The notes under the pieces are model-generated. The model searched no databases. It had not been told where the DNA came from and worked only from the letters and a program-made list of their open reading frames with translations. A program made the position numbers and the translations under genes. A stretch of 64,000 nucleotides of DNA from Diplolepis rosae (lineage: Eukaryota > Arthropoda > Insecta > Hymenoptera > Diplolepididae), in contig JAPYXD010000680.1 of NCBI GenBank assembly GCA_030998225.1, positions 12,338,001 through 12,402,000 on the forward strand. Direction: 5' to 3'. Of the stretch, positions 11,673 to 22,911 are shown piece by piece (positions within the stretch are counted from its first letter, which is position 1; each line of letters opens with the position of its first letter).

Positions 11673-12171
11673 ATCAATGAAATTATTTCTTTCACTGTAT
11701 ATCAAAACGATGTTTCTCCAGTTTAAAAAAAATCTCTGAATGTATCACAGGCTAGTTGATTTACCGAAATTAATTTTTATTCGCAAATTAAATTTTAAAA
11801 CGTTAAATTAAAAGCCTTCCTTCTAGGACTCAGAAGAGCTCTTTCCTCCTATGCTTTCCTGATATCTCATAGCCCGTATATCCCCTCTAAATCGCTTTAG
11901 GCATCTCTATCTAGGTGCTTTCCAGGTTATCCGAAGTGGGTTTGTGACGCGCAGACACTTTGTCATAACCGCGCATTCTGTGGATAAACCAATTGATGGG
12001 GTTGGAACACACCCCATGAGAATGTGGGTAAGGCTACCGTGTGACCTCTCCATCCCAGGAGAACAGGATAATTACAGGAGAGGTGGAGAAATAGTGAAAG
12101 AAACGCCCTAAGAGGGAGCAAGATCTGAAGTAAGGGAGAGAAAGATAGAGATGCATGTATACACGCTTCTC
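11673..12171. other. Low-copy, less AT-rich island
   Basis: The stretch 11820-12170 is mixed in composition, with purine-rich GGGAGAGAAAGATAGAG-like text at the end. No repeat partner or protein frame is seen. It may be a remnant of older unique DNA between insertions. Confidence 0.3.
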
Positions 12172-13113
12172 TTAAGGTAGTTGATCCACAAAAATTAGAC
12201 CTCAGGCAAAAATAGATAATTTTGCTTCCAAGAATAGCAATATTATTATTAAAGGGCTAGTTTGAAAGAGAAAAGATTAATTTCCATGAAAAAAATTTGA
12301 AATACAGAAAAATAATTTTATTAATAAATTTTATTTTTGCCCAAACTAATATTTTGTCGCTTCCAGCCAAATTTTTAAAAATAATGCGATTCTAATAAAT
12401 CACGGTTCATTTTTTTAGGAAAAAGATTCTCTGCGACTTAACTGTTTCCTATTTTTGAAATTGAATCAATAATTATCAAATACAGCAATTTGTTTATAAA
12501 AATTTTGTTTTGAAAAATTGTTTTTTTTATAATTTTAGCCATTAAAGAATAAATTTTCAAAAATTGGAAACGGTCAAGTTGTAGAGAATCTTTTTCCTAA
12601 AAAAATGAACTGTGATTTATTAGAATCGTATCATTTTTAAAAATTTGCCTCGAAGCGATAATAAAATATGTTTGGGCAAAAATAAAATTTATTAATAAAA
12701 CTATTTTTTTGTGTTTCAAATTTTTTTCATGAAAATTTCGAAAATAAATAAACTATTATCAAATTCAGCAATTTGTTTGTAAAAAGTTCGTTTCGGAAAA
12801 TGTTTTTCATTAAAGAATTTATTTTTAAAAATCAGAAACGGCGAAGTTGTGGGAAATCTTTTCTCTGAAAAAATGATTCATGATTTATTAGAATCGCATA
12901 ATTTTTTATAATTTAGTAAGAAGCGATAAGAAAAAAAGTTGGGTAAAAAAAAAATTTATTAATAAAATTATTTTTCTGTGTTTCAAATTTTTTTCATGTA
13001 AAATAATCTTTTCTCTTTCAAAATAGCCCTTCAATAATAATATTGCTATTCGTGAAAGCAAAATGATCTATTTTTGCCTGAGGTCTAATTTTCGTGGATG
13101 AAAACTACCTTAA
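12172..13113. mobile_element. Chimeric foldback family F element
   Basis: TTAA occurs at both ends (12172-12175 and 13110-13113). One left arm is followed by two successive right arms: the first runs to about 12735 and the second from about 12740 to 13109. The left terminus is of the GGTAGTTGATCCAC type. The right terminus is of the type seen at 5829 (GGTAGTTTTCATCCACG inverted). This makes it 934 bp instead of about 665 bp and points to recombination or template switching between subfamilies. Confidence 0.75.
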
Positions 13114-13150
13114 TGTGTACATTTGTTGGGTAGTAAAAGGACTTGGATTT

Positions 13151-14305
13151 TCTCGCAAGGTTGAGCGTGCCTAGGGCACGCGATCCAATCGTCGCGCTTC
13201 GCGCTCGGTTCTTATGTTCTTTGCATACATTGAAGTTTTTTTTTTTTAATTTTATACTGGAACGTTAGTCAATGTCTTAATATTGAAATGTAAATTAAAT
13301 TCACTTAAAGCTACTTCGACTTTGAAGAATAGATTCTTATTACGACACTCGCGCTTCGCGCCCGATGCTCACAATCGAAAAAAATTTGAGCGTGCGTAGG
13401 GCGAGCAATTCAATCGTCGCGCTCTGAAACGTGTGGACCTCACGCTTTGCGCTCAGTGTTCTATGTCCTTTACAATACAATTTACTAAATTTGTCCCCAA
13501 TATTTGTTTTTATTTCGCGTAGTTTTGCTTAGAAAGAGGTTTTTTTCATTTTTTAAAATATTTCTCATCATTAAACAGAAGATGTAAGTCGTATGAAAAA
13601 ATGTTAGAGACCAAAGTTGTAAATATTTTAAAAATCAACAACTTTGTTTTATAACATTTTTGTTCGTATCTCGTATATTTTGGCGGGAAAATTGAATTTT
13701 TGATTTTCATAAAAACGTTTTTGATAAATAGATGAAAAGATATAAATCTTATGAAAAAATAGTCGGAAGTTAATTTGTAGATCTTTTTAAAACGAAGAAT
13801 TTTCTTCCACGGCATTTTTTTTGTACCTTGCATAGATTTGGTGGAAAATAGAATTTTTCATTTTTGATAATGTTTTTTATAACTAAAACAAAAACTACGT
13901 TTCCAATCAAGAAGTGCTCTGAAGTTTTGTATATCTCCTTGAGATAAAAAATATTGTATAGAAAGTTTTTTTCGTATCTCGTATGGTTTTTTTGCAAACA
14001 AAATGTTTTTATTTTTCGTAAAATTTTTTATTAATAAACAGAAGTTTCGAATTCAATCACCTAATTTGAATAAATGTAACTCCTATGATAAAATAATTAC
14101 CAGGAAATTTGTACATCTCTTTGGAATAAGGAATTCCGTTCAACATTTTTGCCGTATCTCGTATATTTTAGCAGGAATATGGAATTTTTAATTTTCACAA
14201 AAACCGTTTTTTCTGAGTCGGAGGTCTTAAAACGTGGAGATTTAATGGAAATTCCGAAAGTGATTTTTCTCATCAAACCAATACCTTTTCATATGATGAG
14301 AATGT
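13151..14305 (+). mobile_element. Family H copy with two GC-rich modules
   Basis: It starts with the module TCGCAAGGTTGAGCGTGCC, then CGTCGCGCTTCGCGCTCG. A second GC-rich patch lies at 13340-13450. Four or more AT-rich units marked by CGTATCTCGTAT and TGGCGGGAAAATTGAA follow. It ends with the hairpin TTTTCATATGATGAGAA near 14286-14303. No microsatellite run is left. The minus-strand frames here are unit translations. Confidence 0.6.
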
Positions 14306-15185
14306 AAAAATGAATGAATGTAAATTTCGAAAACTTATATTTAAACAAGCAGTTACCTATTATGTCTTTTTTTCCATATCACGAATATTTTGGATAAAAA
14401 ATAACATTTTTTTTAAATAGTGTTTTTAGAAATTAAAAAGAAAAATATTTATTTTATCAAAAAATGTGTGGATAAAAATTTGTAGAATTTATTTAAGGCC
14501 GTATGGTAAGGTTTGTCATTATACCAATTATATGCGACCGTTCTATTAATAAAATAATAATTTAAAATATTTTTCCGAAGAAGACGGCAATGCAGGAAAA
14601 TGTAACGTATTACTGCCTTCTCCAGAAAATTTGTTAAAATTATTATTTTAATTATAAAGCGGTCGTATATAATATAATTTTAACGTTTATTCCATATCCA
14701 GCATATTTTAGTTGAAAAAGTGTTTTTTTGAATCAAAACAAAAAATATAAATTTTATCAAAAAATGTTTTAATGAAAATTTGTGTACCTTATTCAAGCAA
14801 ATAATTCTGCACTTTAATGTTTTTTTTCATATCCATCATATTTTGTTCAAAAATCGAATTTTTTATTTTCAAAAGTGTTTCTTGTCCTTACTTTTTTGGC
14901 TTTGATAAAGTGTAACAAAGTGCATTTCAATCTGAGCATTCTTTCGACAGTTATTGAAAACGATGACGATGACGGAAACAGATGGACAGACAGGATTGAA
15001 AAAACCCATTTTTCGAATTTAGGAGATCCCGAATCGTGGGAATTCGTTATAAATAATATTTCTCCCGTAAAAAAGATATGATTTATGGAAATCCAATCAT
15101 TTTTAAGCAATTAGTAAGAAACGATACTAAGGAAATTATTCTTCGTAAATTAATAATTATTTTCATGAAAAATAATTTTATTCAT
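14306..15185 (+). mobile_element. Decayed family H copy joined to a foldback half
   Basis: H-type units continue to about 15035, with a short GGACAGACAGG remnant of the microsatellite at 14983-14997 and the following AGGAGATCCCG block. From about 15050 the text changes to a fragment of the foldback seen at 11190-11672 (CCAATCATTTTTAAGCAATTAG). Confidence 0.5.
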
Positions 15186-15189
15186 TGAC

Positions 15190-15455
15190 ACCAGCGCGGG
15201 AGATGCGATTTTGGGACCCTGAAACAAAAAGAAAAAATGATTAATTCCACGATCAATTATAAGTCCGAGTGAAAAAAATTACTTTTCCGCACCAGTGACG
15301 GGAATATTTGGAAATATTCGAATTATTAGTTTACTGTGCTCTGCGTAAGGGAAATTTCACGTACTTGTTGATGTCATGGATCCATCAATCAATCGTGGAA
15401 ACGATCATTTTTACTGTTTCGCGCCAGGTCCCGAAATCGCATTCCCCTACGCGGT
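15190..15455. mobile_element. Short TIR MITE, GC-richer ends
   Basis: The left GGAGATGCGATTTTGGGACC at about 15198 is matched by an inverted GGTCCCGAAATCGCATTCCC near 15428. A second inner pair surrounds AATGATTAATTCCACGAT. The element is about 265 bp and sits inside the foldback fragment, whose sequence resumes near 15530. The target duplication is not resolved. Confidence 0.65.
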
Positions 15456-15589
15456 ATATAAAAAAGAAATTATTTTAACCAAGTACAATGTACTATTTCA
15501 TTCATAAGGCACAACTGATAATATCATTTCAACTCTTATAATTATGGAAAAGCTTTTTTCAGGAGACCTATTTTTTCGCACGGCAACTA

Positions 15590-16345
15590 CCATAAGCAAA
15601 GGATTTTGCATTTTAACGCTTTTTTCGTATCTCACATATTTTGTTTAAAAAATTTTAATGGTATTTTGTTTTAAATGAAACGAAAAATATACATTTTATC
15701 AAAAACTGTGTCAGAAAAGATTTGTAAACCTTATTGAAGGGAACAATTTTTCAATTTTGCATTTTTTTCGTATTGAATATTATTATTTTAGTATTTATTA
15801 GTACTAATACTAATATTATTAGTATTTTTGTATTGAATTGAAAAGAAAAATATACATCTTGTAAAAAGATGTTGCGTTTGAAATTTGTAGATTTTGTTGT
15901 AGTAAAAGATTTTGTACCATAACGTTTTTTTCGTATCTTCTACTCTCTAAATCTGAATCAGTCAAAATTTCACTGATTGAATCAGTAATTTGCCTTTTCA
16001 CTGATTCATCAGTGCAAAAAAATTTTTCACTGTCAAATCAGTTAATTTTCAGTGATTGAATCAATGAAAAAAATATTTTTCACTGTGAAATCAGTTGATT
16101 TCCACAGAAGTAATCAGTGAAATTTGACTGATTTACAGTAACCTCTTTTTAGCTATTTGAGTTAGTCGAATTTCACTGATAATCAGTAGATTTTGACTGA
16201 TTCAGATTTACAGAGTATGGTTTAACTGAAAAATGGAATTTTTATATTGACTTTTTTCAACTTTCAACAAACTGCAACTTTCCTAATTTTGGTCTAATCG
16301 GAAAACAACATAAGGATAATTGGTAGAGATTTATGAGCACTATTA
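15590..16345 (+). mobile_element. Family H fragment interrupted by an S MITE
   Basis: H units (GATTTTGCATTTTAACGC, TTTTTTCGTATCTC) run to 15940. They are split by S copy 2 and resume at 16218 with GGTTTAACTGAAAAATGG and GATTTATGAGCACTAT. In the H copy at 7080 the equivalent sites are adjacent. Confidence 0.6.
15943..16215 (-). mobile_element. Family S MITE, copy 2
   Basis: Complete, TA on both sides (15941-15942, 16216-16217). The right terminus has one change (CAGAG for GAGAG). It lies in the opposite orientation to copy 1, judged by the AGCTATTT/CTCTTTTTAGCT marker, and is inserted in a family H unit. Confidence 0.85.
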
Positions 16346-17455
16346 TATTTATTGAAAACTTTAGTGACTCTCCTTCCTAATTTGCATATTTTATATATTA
16401 AATATTTTCCCATCTAGATAGAAATTTCTATCAATAATTTGGCGTATTCTATAATAGAAATCCCAATAAATGTAAATAATTAGAAAAAAGTACGTCGCTT
16501 TAGAATTTTATCAAGAGTTTCCAAATAGTTTGGTAATTTCAGAAAAATATTTTTCTCCCTCTGAAAAGCTGATATATTAGAAAGTTCAAAATTTTTACCT
16601 AAGTTTATCTCAATTAGCTGAGTTTTTAAAAGAAAATGAACATTTTAATAAACAAATAAATTAAACCAGCTTCAGTTGATGTAGAAATGAATGAAGAGTT
16701 GATCCTTCGAAGGACCTTCAAATATACGCAGCCAGGTCAGTGCAGCGCAGACTCGAGTTTCGGTTATGAGCTCCTAGTCAGAAAACCGCCTAAACTCTGG
16801 CTAAATCCAGGATCACGGATACAACAAAGCCGATATTCCTCCTCTGGACACGTGTCGATTAAACTTGAAATATCTAACATTTATTTGGTCTCTAGTCGAT
16901 TCAGGACAGCCCATATATTCCTGGTACAAAGAGCCCCCACGTGTTCAACCCAAATCCCAGGACGACGTACCTGACTAGCTCTGCGAATACCGAATACCGC
17001 TTACGGTAACTTTCATGTTTTCCTGCTGCCTTAAGGATTCGCTTATCCTTAGAATTCAGCACAATCAATTCTAAGGACTTTGCATGATCCTTAATTCTTT
17101 TAGAAGTTGTGAATTTCCTAACGCCTTGTTTTCATTCAAATATCGAACCCGCTATAAGTTTTTCTGAGATCTAAGAATGAGAACTCTGTCACTATTTGTA
17201 ATAATAGAGTTTGTGATGAAATACTTTTTGAACATTTCAAGTTATAATATGACATTTTCAATACAAATATCGAGTCCTTTAAAAACCCTGAATAATTGAT
17301 GGTTGTCAAACGAAATGAAGCAGCCTATTTGCTAATTAAATCAACATAAATTGTAATTTTTCTAACTTATGACGAATTTATTTATTGGAGGATTGAATTA
17401 TCATTAATTGATTTTTTTCAATTCATTGGGATTCGTTAATGTATTGCTTATTAAT
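16346..17455. other. Low-copy island with an unassigned 95-codon frame
   Basis: The frame 16687-16974 (plus) lies in a stretch less AT-rich than its surroundings. It encodes a serine- and arginine-rich peptide with no domain I recognise. The frame is closed by stops and has no convincing splice sites, so a gene is not claimed. The rest is AT-rich with no repeat seen. Confidence 0.3.
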
Positions 17456-17456
17456 T

Positions 17457-17573
17457 ACATTCTCATCATGGATGAGAAGGTATTGGTTTTATGTGAAAAA
17501 TGAATTTCGAAATTTTCATCAAATCTTTACGTTTTGAGACCCCTTGAGTCAGAAAAAAGGGTTTTTACGAAAG

Positions 17574-17608
<35 letters not shown>

Positions 17609-18812
17609 AGTAGGTCGTGTGCGGCATAACTCTCGATAGAATTATCAGATTGAATTGAGCTTTGGTACACTTTATCGGAGCCGAAAAAGTAAGGACAAGT
17701 TCGTTAATCAGCCACATCCAATCAAAATTGAGGGGTTGAGCACTACTTTTGTGTTTTTGAAAATAATTTTTTGAAAAAATAAAAAATTTCAATACTGGTT
17801 TTAGATAGTGCTCATAAATGTCTAAAAATTATCCTGATAACATTTTTTGATTAAATCAAAATTAGAAATGTTACAGCATATTCAAATTCGAAAAAAGTCA
17901 ATATCAAAATTCCATTTTCCAGTTAAATTATACGAGATACGAAAAAACATTATGATACAATATTATTTTCTACATAAAGACCTACAAATTTGAATTGTAA
18001 CATTTTTTCATAAGATGCATATTTTTCTTTTTAATTAAAAAAAAAACTATTGAAAATCCAAAATTCAATTTTTTAACAATAATATGTAAAATACGAAAAA
18101 AACGTAAGAATACAAAGTTGTTCGTTTCAAAAAGGTATACAAATTTTGTCTCACACAGTTTCTGATAAAACATATATTTTTCGTTTCAATTCCAAAAAAA
18201 TACGATTAAAATTCAAGAATTCCATTTTTTAAACAAAATATATGGGATACATAAAAAACGTTTAGATGAAAAATTATTTGCCCAAATGAGGTCTACACAT
18301 TCTTATTGAGAAATTTCTCGACAGGATGTATATTTTATGTTTTGATTTTTAATATTAAAAAAATTCGATTTTTTTCACCAAAATATGTGAGATACGAAAT
18401 AAACGTTGTTCTGCAAAATCGTTTCCTTAAATGAAGTCTACGATTGTTTTTCCTTATTGAGATATTTGGAAGAAAATAAATAAATTATTTTAATCATGTA
18501 ATTTATTAAAAAGTTACTGAAATGTGTACAGAAAATGGAGCGCGAAGCGCGAGCGCCATGATGAGAATGTGTTCCTTAAGGCTGATAGAGCCTTAAGTAA
18601 ATTGAATTTCCTGTTTCGCTTAAACTGAAAAAGAAATTTTAGTGAATTTGAGAAAATGAGTAATTTACATCATCTTTAATATTATAAAATTGGTTTGAGC
18701 TTCAGTATCAAATTATAATAAACGAACGAGCGCGAAGCGCGACGATCAAATCGCGCGCCCTAGGCGCGCTCAAACTTGCGAGCTGCGCGCGAAGCGCGCG
18801 ATGAGAATGTGC
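17457..18812 (-). mobile_element. Family H copy, inverted, near full length
   Basis: It reads on the minus strand. The terminal hairpin TTCTCATCATGGATGAGAA is at about 17460-17478. The (GTCT)n run is at 17575-17608, with AT-rich units to 18500. Then come GCGCGAAGCGCGAGCG and ATGATGAGAATGT at about 18540-18570, the AAGGCTGATAGAGCCTT stem-loop at 18579-18595, and a large GC-rich module at 18728-18812 with nested GCGCGAAGCGCG palindromes. Compared with the copy at 6400, the open frame over the microsatellite is kept here too (17565-17792 minus), but a third copy breaks it. Confidence 0.65.
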
Positions 18813-18830
18813 CCGCGAAGCGGGCAGATT
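18728..18830. repeat. GC-rich palindromic module of family H
   Basis: In strongly AT-rich surroundings this patch holds GCGCGAAGCGCG palindromes three times, a CCTAGG centre flanked by GCGC, and CGCGAAGCGGGC. Related patches lie at 6460, 13151-13205, 13340, 29883-29935, 39123, 39270, 40828-40870, 53345-53540 and 62270. The patches could fold into stable hairpins. Confidence 0.7.
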
Positions 18831-19093
18831 TTTTTGTTTTACAAAGATTGAGATGAGCTTTAAATTTTAATGCTTTTTTAAAAACAAATGTTTTAATTTT
18901 GTAAAGAAATTTTTTAATTTGTTAATTTATGGCACTGAAGAGGGCAGCCATATATGGCCGAAATATTATATTCTTCGCATACATTCAAGTTTATTTCTTG
19001 TAATTTGATACTAAAGCTCTAATAAATTACATGATTAAAATTATTTATTTTCTTCCGAATATATTAATAAGGAAGAATAATCATAGACTTTGT

Positions 19094-19799
19094 TTAAGGG
19101 GGGAGATACCTCTAGAACCCTTAAAAAAGCAGTTTTTTTCAATTTTATTCTGGGAGCATGAAAACGAAGCAAGTCCGGATTTTTTGCATATATTAGAAGG
19201 CATTATTAAACTTCAAAAAAACAATTTTTTCATTATAGAAAAATACAAAATGGCGGAAATATGACGGATCCTGTCGATAGCGTCACTGCTAACATTTTAT
19301 GTGGCCGTCAACTTCCTGGCTAGGTTTTTCATCTGAAACGATAAAAGAAAATTTTTTATAAATCGGGAAGTTTTTATCGAGTGCATAGCAGGGGGGTTTT
19401 GAGAATTTCGAAAAATTGGGTATATTTTCATGCGTTTCGTGAAAAAGTGCCATTTTTACCCGTGTTTTTTGACATGAAAATAGTTAAACAACTGTAGAAA
19501 TACTATTTTTCTCGAAAAAGCGCCCTACCACGCACTTGAATATAGAATTATCTATAAAATACTGTTTCATTCAAGTAAATCGGTTGAATAGTTTGCTCGC
19601 AATCTTGACGGCCGGATAAAAAAAGTTAGTTTCGAGAAAACGAGCCTCAAAGTTTTTGTACATGAAAAAATATGTTCCATTCAACTTACGGGTTACCAAT
19701 AGAACTTTGGGATTATATTTTTGTATAGTTTTTCAATCGATTTGAGCAAAAAAAAAATTTTTGATTTTTTGAAAGTTCTAGAGGTATCTCCCCCCTTAA
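19094..19799. mobile_element. TTAA-target element with GGGGGGAG ends
   Basis: TTAA duplications lie at 19094-19097 and 19796-19799. Termini GGGGGGAGATACCTCTAGAA are exact inverted repeats. The interior of about 698 bp has only short frames (the 77-codon frame at 19031-19264 crosses the left end). The empty site is visible in paralogous H copies. The TTAA duplication is piggyBac-like, but no transposase is encoded. A second family with GGGGGGAG ends is at 48522-49099. Confidence 0.85.
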
Positions 19800-20032
19800 G
19801 TAAACGATTTTGCATTTTAATGCTTATATTTCGTATCTCACATATTTTGGTTAAAAAATGGAATTCTTATGGCCATTTATAATTATAAATATTCATGACC
19901 AGACAGACTTGTCTTAATGCATTTCATTCACTCTCAAAAGTTTTCAACTTGTTATCTCATTTTTTAGAAAAATGAGGTTATACAAGTTCAAAATATTGAT
20001 AAAGTGTAACATAAAACCAATACCTTCTCATA

Positions 20033-20906
20033 CACTAAAAAAAAGTCCAGTTAAAACAACCGGAATTCCGGTTAGGCCATATTTAATGTAGTTCGTTCAC
20101 GAAAATTAGACCTCAGGCAAAAATAGATAATTTTGCTTTCAAGAATAGCAATATTATTATTGAAGGGCTAATTTGAAAGAGAAAAGATTATTTTTCATGA
20201 AAAAAATTTGAAACACAGAAAAATAATTTTATTAATAAATTTTATTGTTGCCCAAAATTATTTTTTGCCGCTTTGAGCCAAATTTTTATAAATAATGCGA
20301 TTCTATTAAATCACGGTTCATTTTTTTAGGAAAAAGATTCTCTACCACTTGACCGTTTCCTATTTTTGAAATTGAATTAATAATTATCAAATACAGCAAT
20401 TTGTTTATAAAAATTTTGTTTTGAAAAATTGTTTTTATTATAATTTTAGTCATTAAAGAATTCATTTTCAAAAATTGGAAACGGTCAAGTTGTAGAGAAT
20501 CTTTCTCCTAAAAAAATGAACTGTGATTTGTTAGAATCGCATAATTTTTAAAAATTTGCCTCGAAGCGATAATAAAATATGTTTGGGCAAAAATAAAATT
20601 TATTAATAAAACTATTTTTTTGTGTTTCAAATTTTTTCATGAAAAATAGTCTTTTCTCTTTCCAATCAGCTCTTCAATAATAATATTGCTATTCTTGAAA
20701 GCAAAATTATCTATTTTTGCCTGAGGTCTAATTTTCGTTAAGTTTTTGGTAAATGATAATTTTTGGTTAAAATAACTAGAAATTCATGATATTTTAATTA
20801 GATTTTTTAGGAATTACTAGAAAATCTGCTTACAATACCCAGAAAATAATGTTAAATATGGCCTAACCGGAATTCCGGTTGTTTTAGGTGAACTTTTTTT
20901 CATCTG
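20033..20906. mobile_element. TA-target MITE with palindromic subterminal block
   Basis: TA is duplicated at 20031-20032 and 20907-20908. The imperfect termini CACTAAAAAAAAGTCCAG and its counterpart lead into AACCGGAATTCCGGTT (a perfect palindrome) and AGGCCATATTTAA at each end. The interior carries a foldback family F insertion. The TA target suggests Tc1/mariner. Confidence 0.8.
20083..20741. mobile_element. Foldback family F copy inside the TA MITE
   Basis: TTAA is present at 20083-20086 and 20738-20741. The left end begins TGTAGTTCGTTCACG. On the right the arm stops at TTTTCG directly before TTAA, so about 12 terminal bases present in other copies are missing while the target motif remains. 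The centre lies near 20430. Confidence 0.75.
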
Positions 20907-20984
20907 TATGATGAGAATGTAAAAAAACTACTAAGCATAAAGTTGTATAAATGGCATAAGATAAGATTTCATTTCGTTCTAATT

Positions 20985-21360
20985 CGCGGCTATCCGAAAT
21001 ATTTTGAGGCAATTCCAAAAAATTTTTTTAAACTCGCTCGATGCAAATCGGTTAAAATCAATCCGACTCAATCCGTCTTTATCCTAGGTTTCCAATCCGT
21101 ATAAATCCGAACCACGTATTCAATCCAAAGAGTCTGAAACATTTCGACCTCGGTCTGTTGCGAATTGTGAAGTATTGAAAATTTGGTTTAGATTAATTTA
21201 AGTCGGATGTTTAAGATCAAGTTGGATTTATTTTCAGCCGCTTTGCATCTATAAATATTGAAAACCTTTTTTTGGAATGACTCGGATTAGCACCGAAACA
21301 GATTTTGGAGTGAAGCTGAATATAACATAAAACCAATACCGTCTCATATGATAAGAATGT
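20985..21360. repeat. Dispersed satellite-like unit and solo H end
   Basis: About 20985-21320 is one diverged unit of the 2.6-4.7 kb satellite type (AATCCGACTCAATCC, TCGGATTAGC). It is followed at 21322-21358 by a solitary family H terminus (ATAAAACCAATACC, then a TCTCATATGATAAGA hairpin). Confidence 0.55.
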
Positions 21361-22480
21361 AAAAAAATACCGAATATTTTACCTTAAGTTTAAATTATTT
21401 TTGAATTGATTCATAGACTTATTTTCAACATCGTTTCTGGGTGCAAAAGACGGAGAATATAGTATGATCAGCAATTAAAAATACTCCGGATCATAACCTA
21501 ATGAATCAGGTTCTCTAAAAAAAACCGGATACAGGCGTGCCAGTTATAAGTATATATCGAGTTGCGCAAAGAAATCGCGATCTTAACTTAATCCTAATTC
21601 CCTTGGCGATTCTACTTCACGAGCGAGTACATAATCTGAGATTAAAATGTACTTGCTATATCTACTGGGTAAATGGGGTGAATGAGGGGTGGGGGGAGGG
21701 GAAAAATAAAAAGGTCAAAGGGAGGAGGGAAACAGAATAAAAAAGGACAAGAACATGATCTTAATTCTCAAAGTCCCGGATTGAGTTAAATCTCTATCTT
21801 CCTGCTTAGCCCTCGCGGTATATCGCCGAAAATTTTCCACTTGCAAAACAGGGGGTGAGTTCAGATTTACAATTTACGATCTTGAAATTAATCCCATAAC
21901 TATAGCTGTGTCCGAGACGGAGAGATAGTAGAGCCCTTATAGGGAAAGGTGGCTCCATGGTAGGAAAAAAAATAATATAAAAAAGGCTTATCCTTTGATC
22001 CAGGATTTATTTAATTATGTCCTGGGACCGGCTTATCCGGAGGGAGGCTTTAGTCTTTGTGCAGGAAGGGGAGGAGTATTGATTTTTAGCTTGGGATTAG
22101 TGCATAGTTCAGACCATTTTGCTTTGTGTTGCGTATTTTACAATTTGCAAAAATAGTGTTAGATGATCGGATTCCCGTCGTGGTCCAGATGCGTATTCTC
22201 TTTTCATGAATACTGGGATTTCAATTAATACTCACCAATTTTATTCAAATGAATTTTTATTGTTTTTTGAGTTTCTTAGACTTTTTGAAATCATAATATT
22301 ACACCTTGGAGTTTTTATATTTTGAAAGCATTGAAAAAATTGTTTGAATGCACTTTCTTGAAGGAAACAAATTTTTACTTTAATCATGGAAAAAGTTGCT
22401 TGATTTTCATAAATGGAAAATGTTTAGATACTTGATTGCAAAAATAATTTGTTTGAAGTAAACAACATATTTGTTTGATC

Positions 22481-22526
<46 letters not shown>

Positions 22527-22718
22527 TGTATATAAGTATTTGTTTGATTCAAACAAATAACATGCATTCGAAAATTTGTATAAAAATGAAAGTAAGATAC
22601 TTTTTTTAAAATTCCTGCCTCTTAAATTTACTTTTCAATCAAAACTAATATATTTGCAATTCATACACGAACTTTGTTCATTGTATACAAAAAGTTTGCT
22701 GCGTTTGAACAAAATGTA
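21361..22718. other. Low-copy DNA with (TA)n microsatellite
   Basis: The part 21530-22170 is mixed in composition, with a G-rich run near 21680-21730. It is unmatched elsewhere in the window. A 67-codon frame at 21537-21740 shows no domain. A (TA)n run occupies 22484-22523. No gene is claimed. Confidence 0.35.
22484..22523. repeat. (TA)n microsatellite
   Basis: About 20 uninterrupted TA units. Confidence 0.95.
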
Positions 22719-22720
22719 TA

Positions 22721-22911
22721 CTCACTAAATTTGAATCAGTCAAAATCTACTGATTATCAGTGAAATTTGACTGATTCAAATAGGTAAAAAGAGATTACTG
22801 TAAATCAGTCAGATTTCACTGATTATTTCAGTGAAAATTGACTGATTTGACAGTGAAAAATATTTTTTTCACTGGTGAATCAGTGAAAATTAAGTGATTT
22901 AACAGTGAAAA
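22721..22911 (+). mobile_element. Family S MITE, copy 3, right end lost
   Basis: The left terminus is CTCACTAAAT, preceded by TA at 22719-22720. The element stops within the right-hand ATCAGT array, and no right terminus is present. Confidence 0.75.

Larger units (their letters stand above)
18972..20920 (+). mobile_element. Family H copy split by two nested insertions
   Basis: H sequence (GCATACATTCAAGTTTATTT and CATGATTAAAATTATTTATT) leads into a TTAA element at 19094-19799. It resumes with GTAAACGATTTTGCATTTTA, and ends in a terminal hairpin that is itself split by a TA MITE at 20033-20906. The intact H copy at 6590 shows the uninterrupted TTTATTTAAGGAAACGAT site. Confidence 0.7.

Noticed and set aside
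16687..16974. 95-codon frame as a gene
   Set aside because: Same lack of support; composition is serine/arginine-rich without motif.
7220..17792. Similar open frames over the microsatellite in two family H copies (7220-7474 plus, 17565-17792 minus) as a conserved small protein
   Set aside because: The third copy near 62690-62880 breaks the frame, and in that copy the opposite strand is open instead. Similarity is explained by DNA-level repeat identity.
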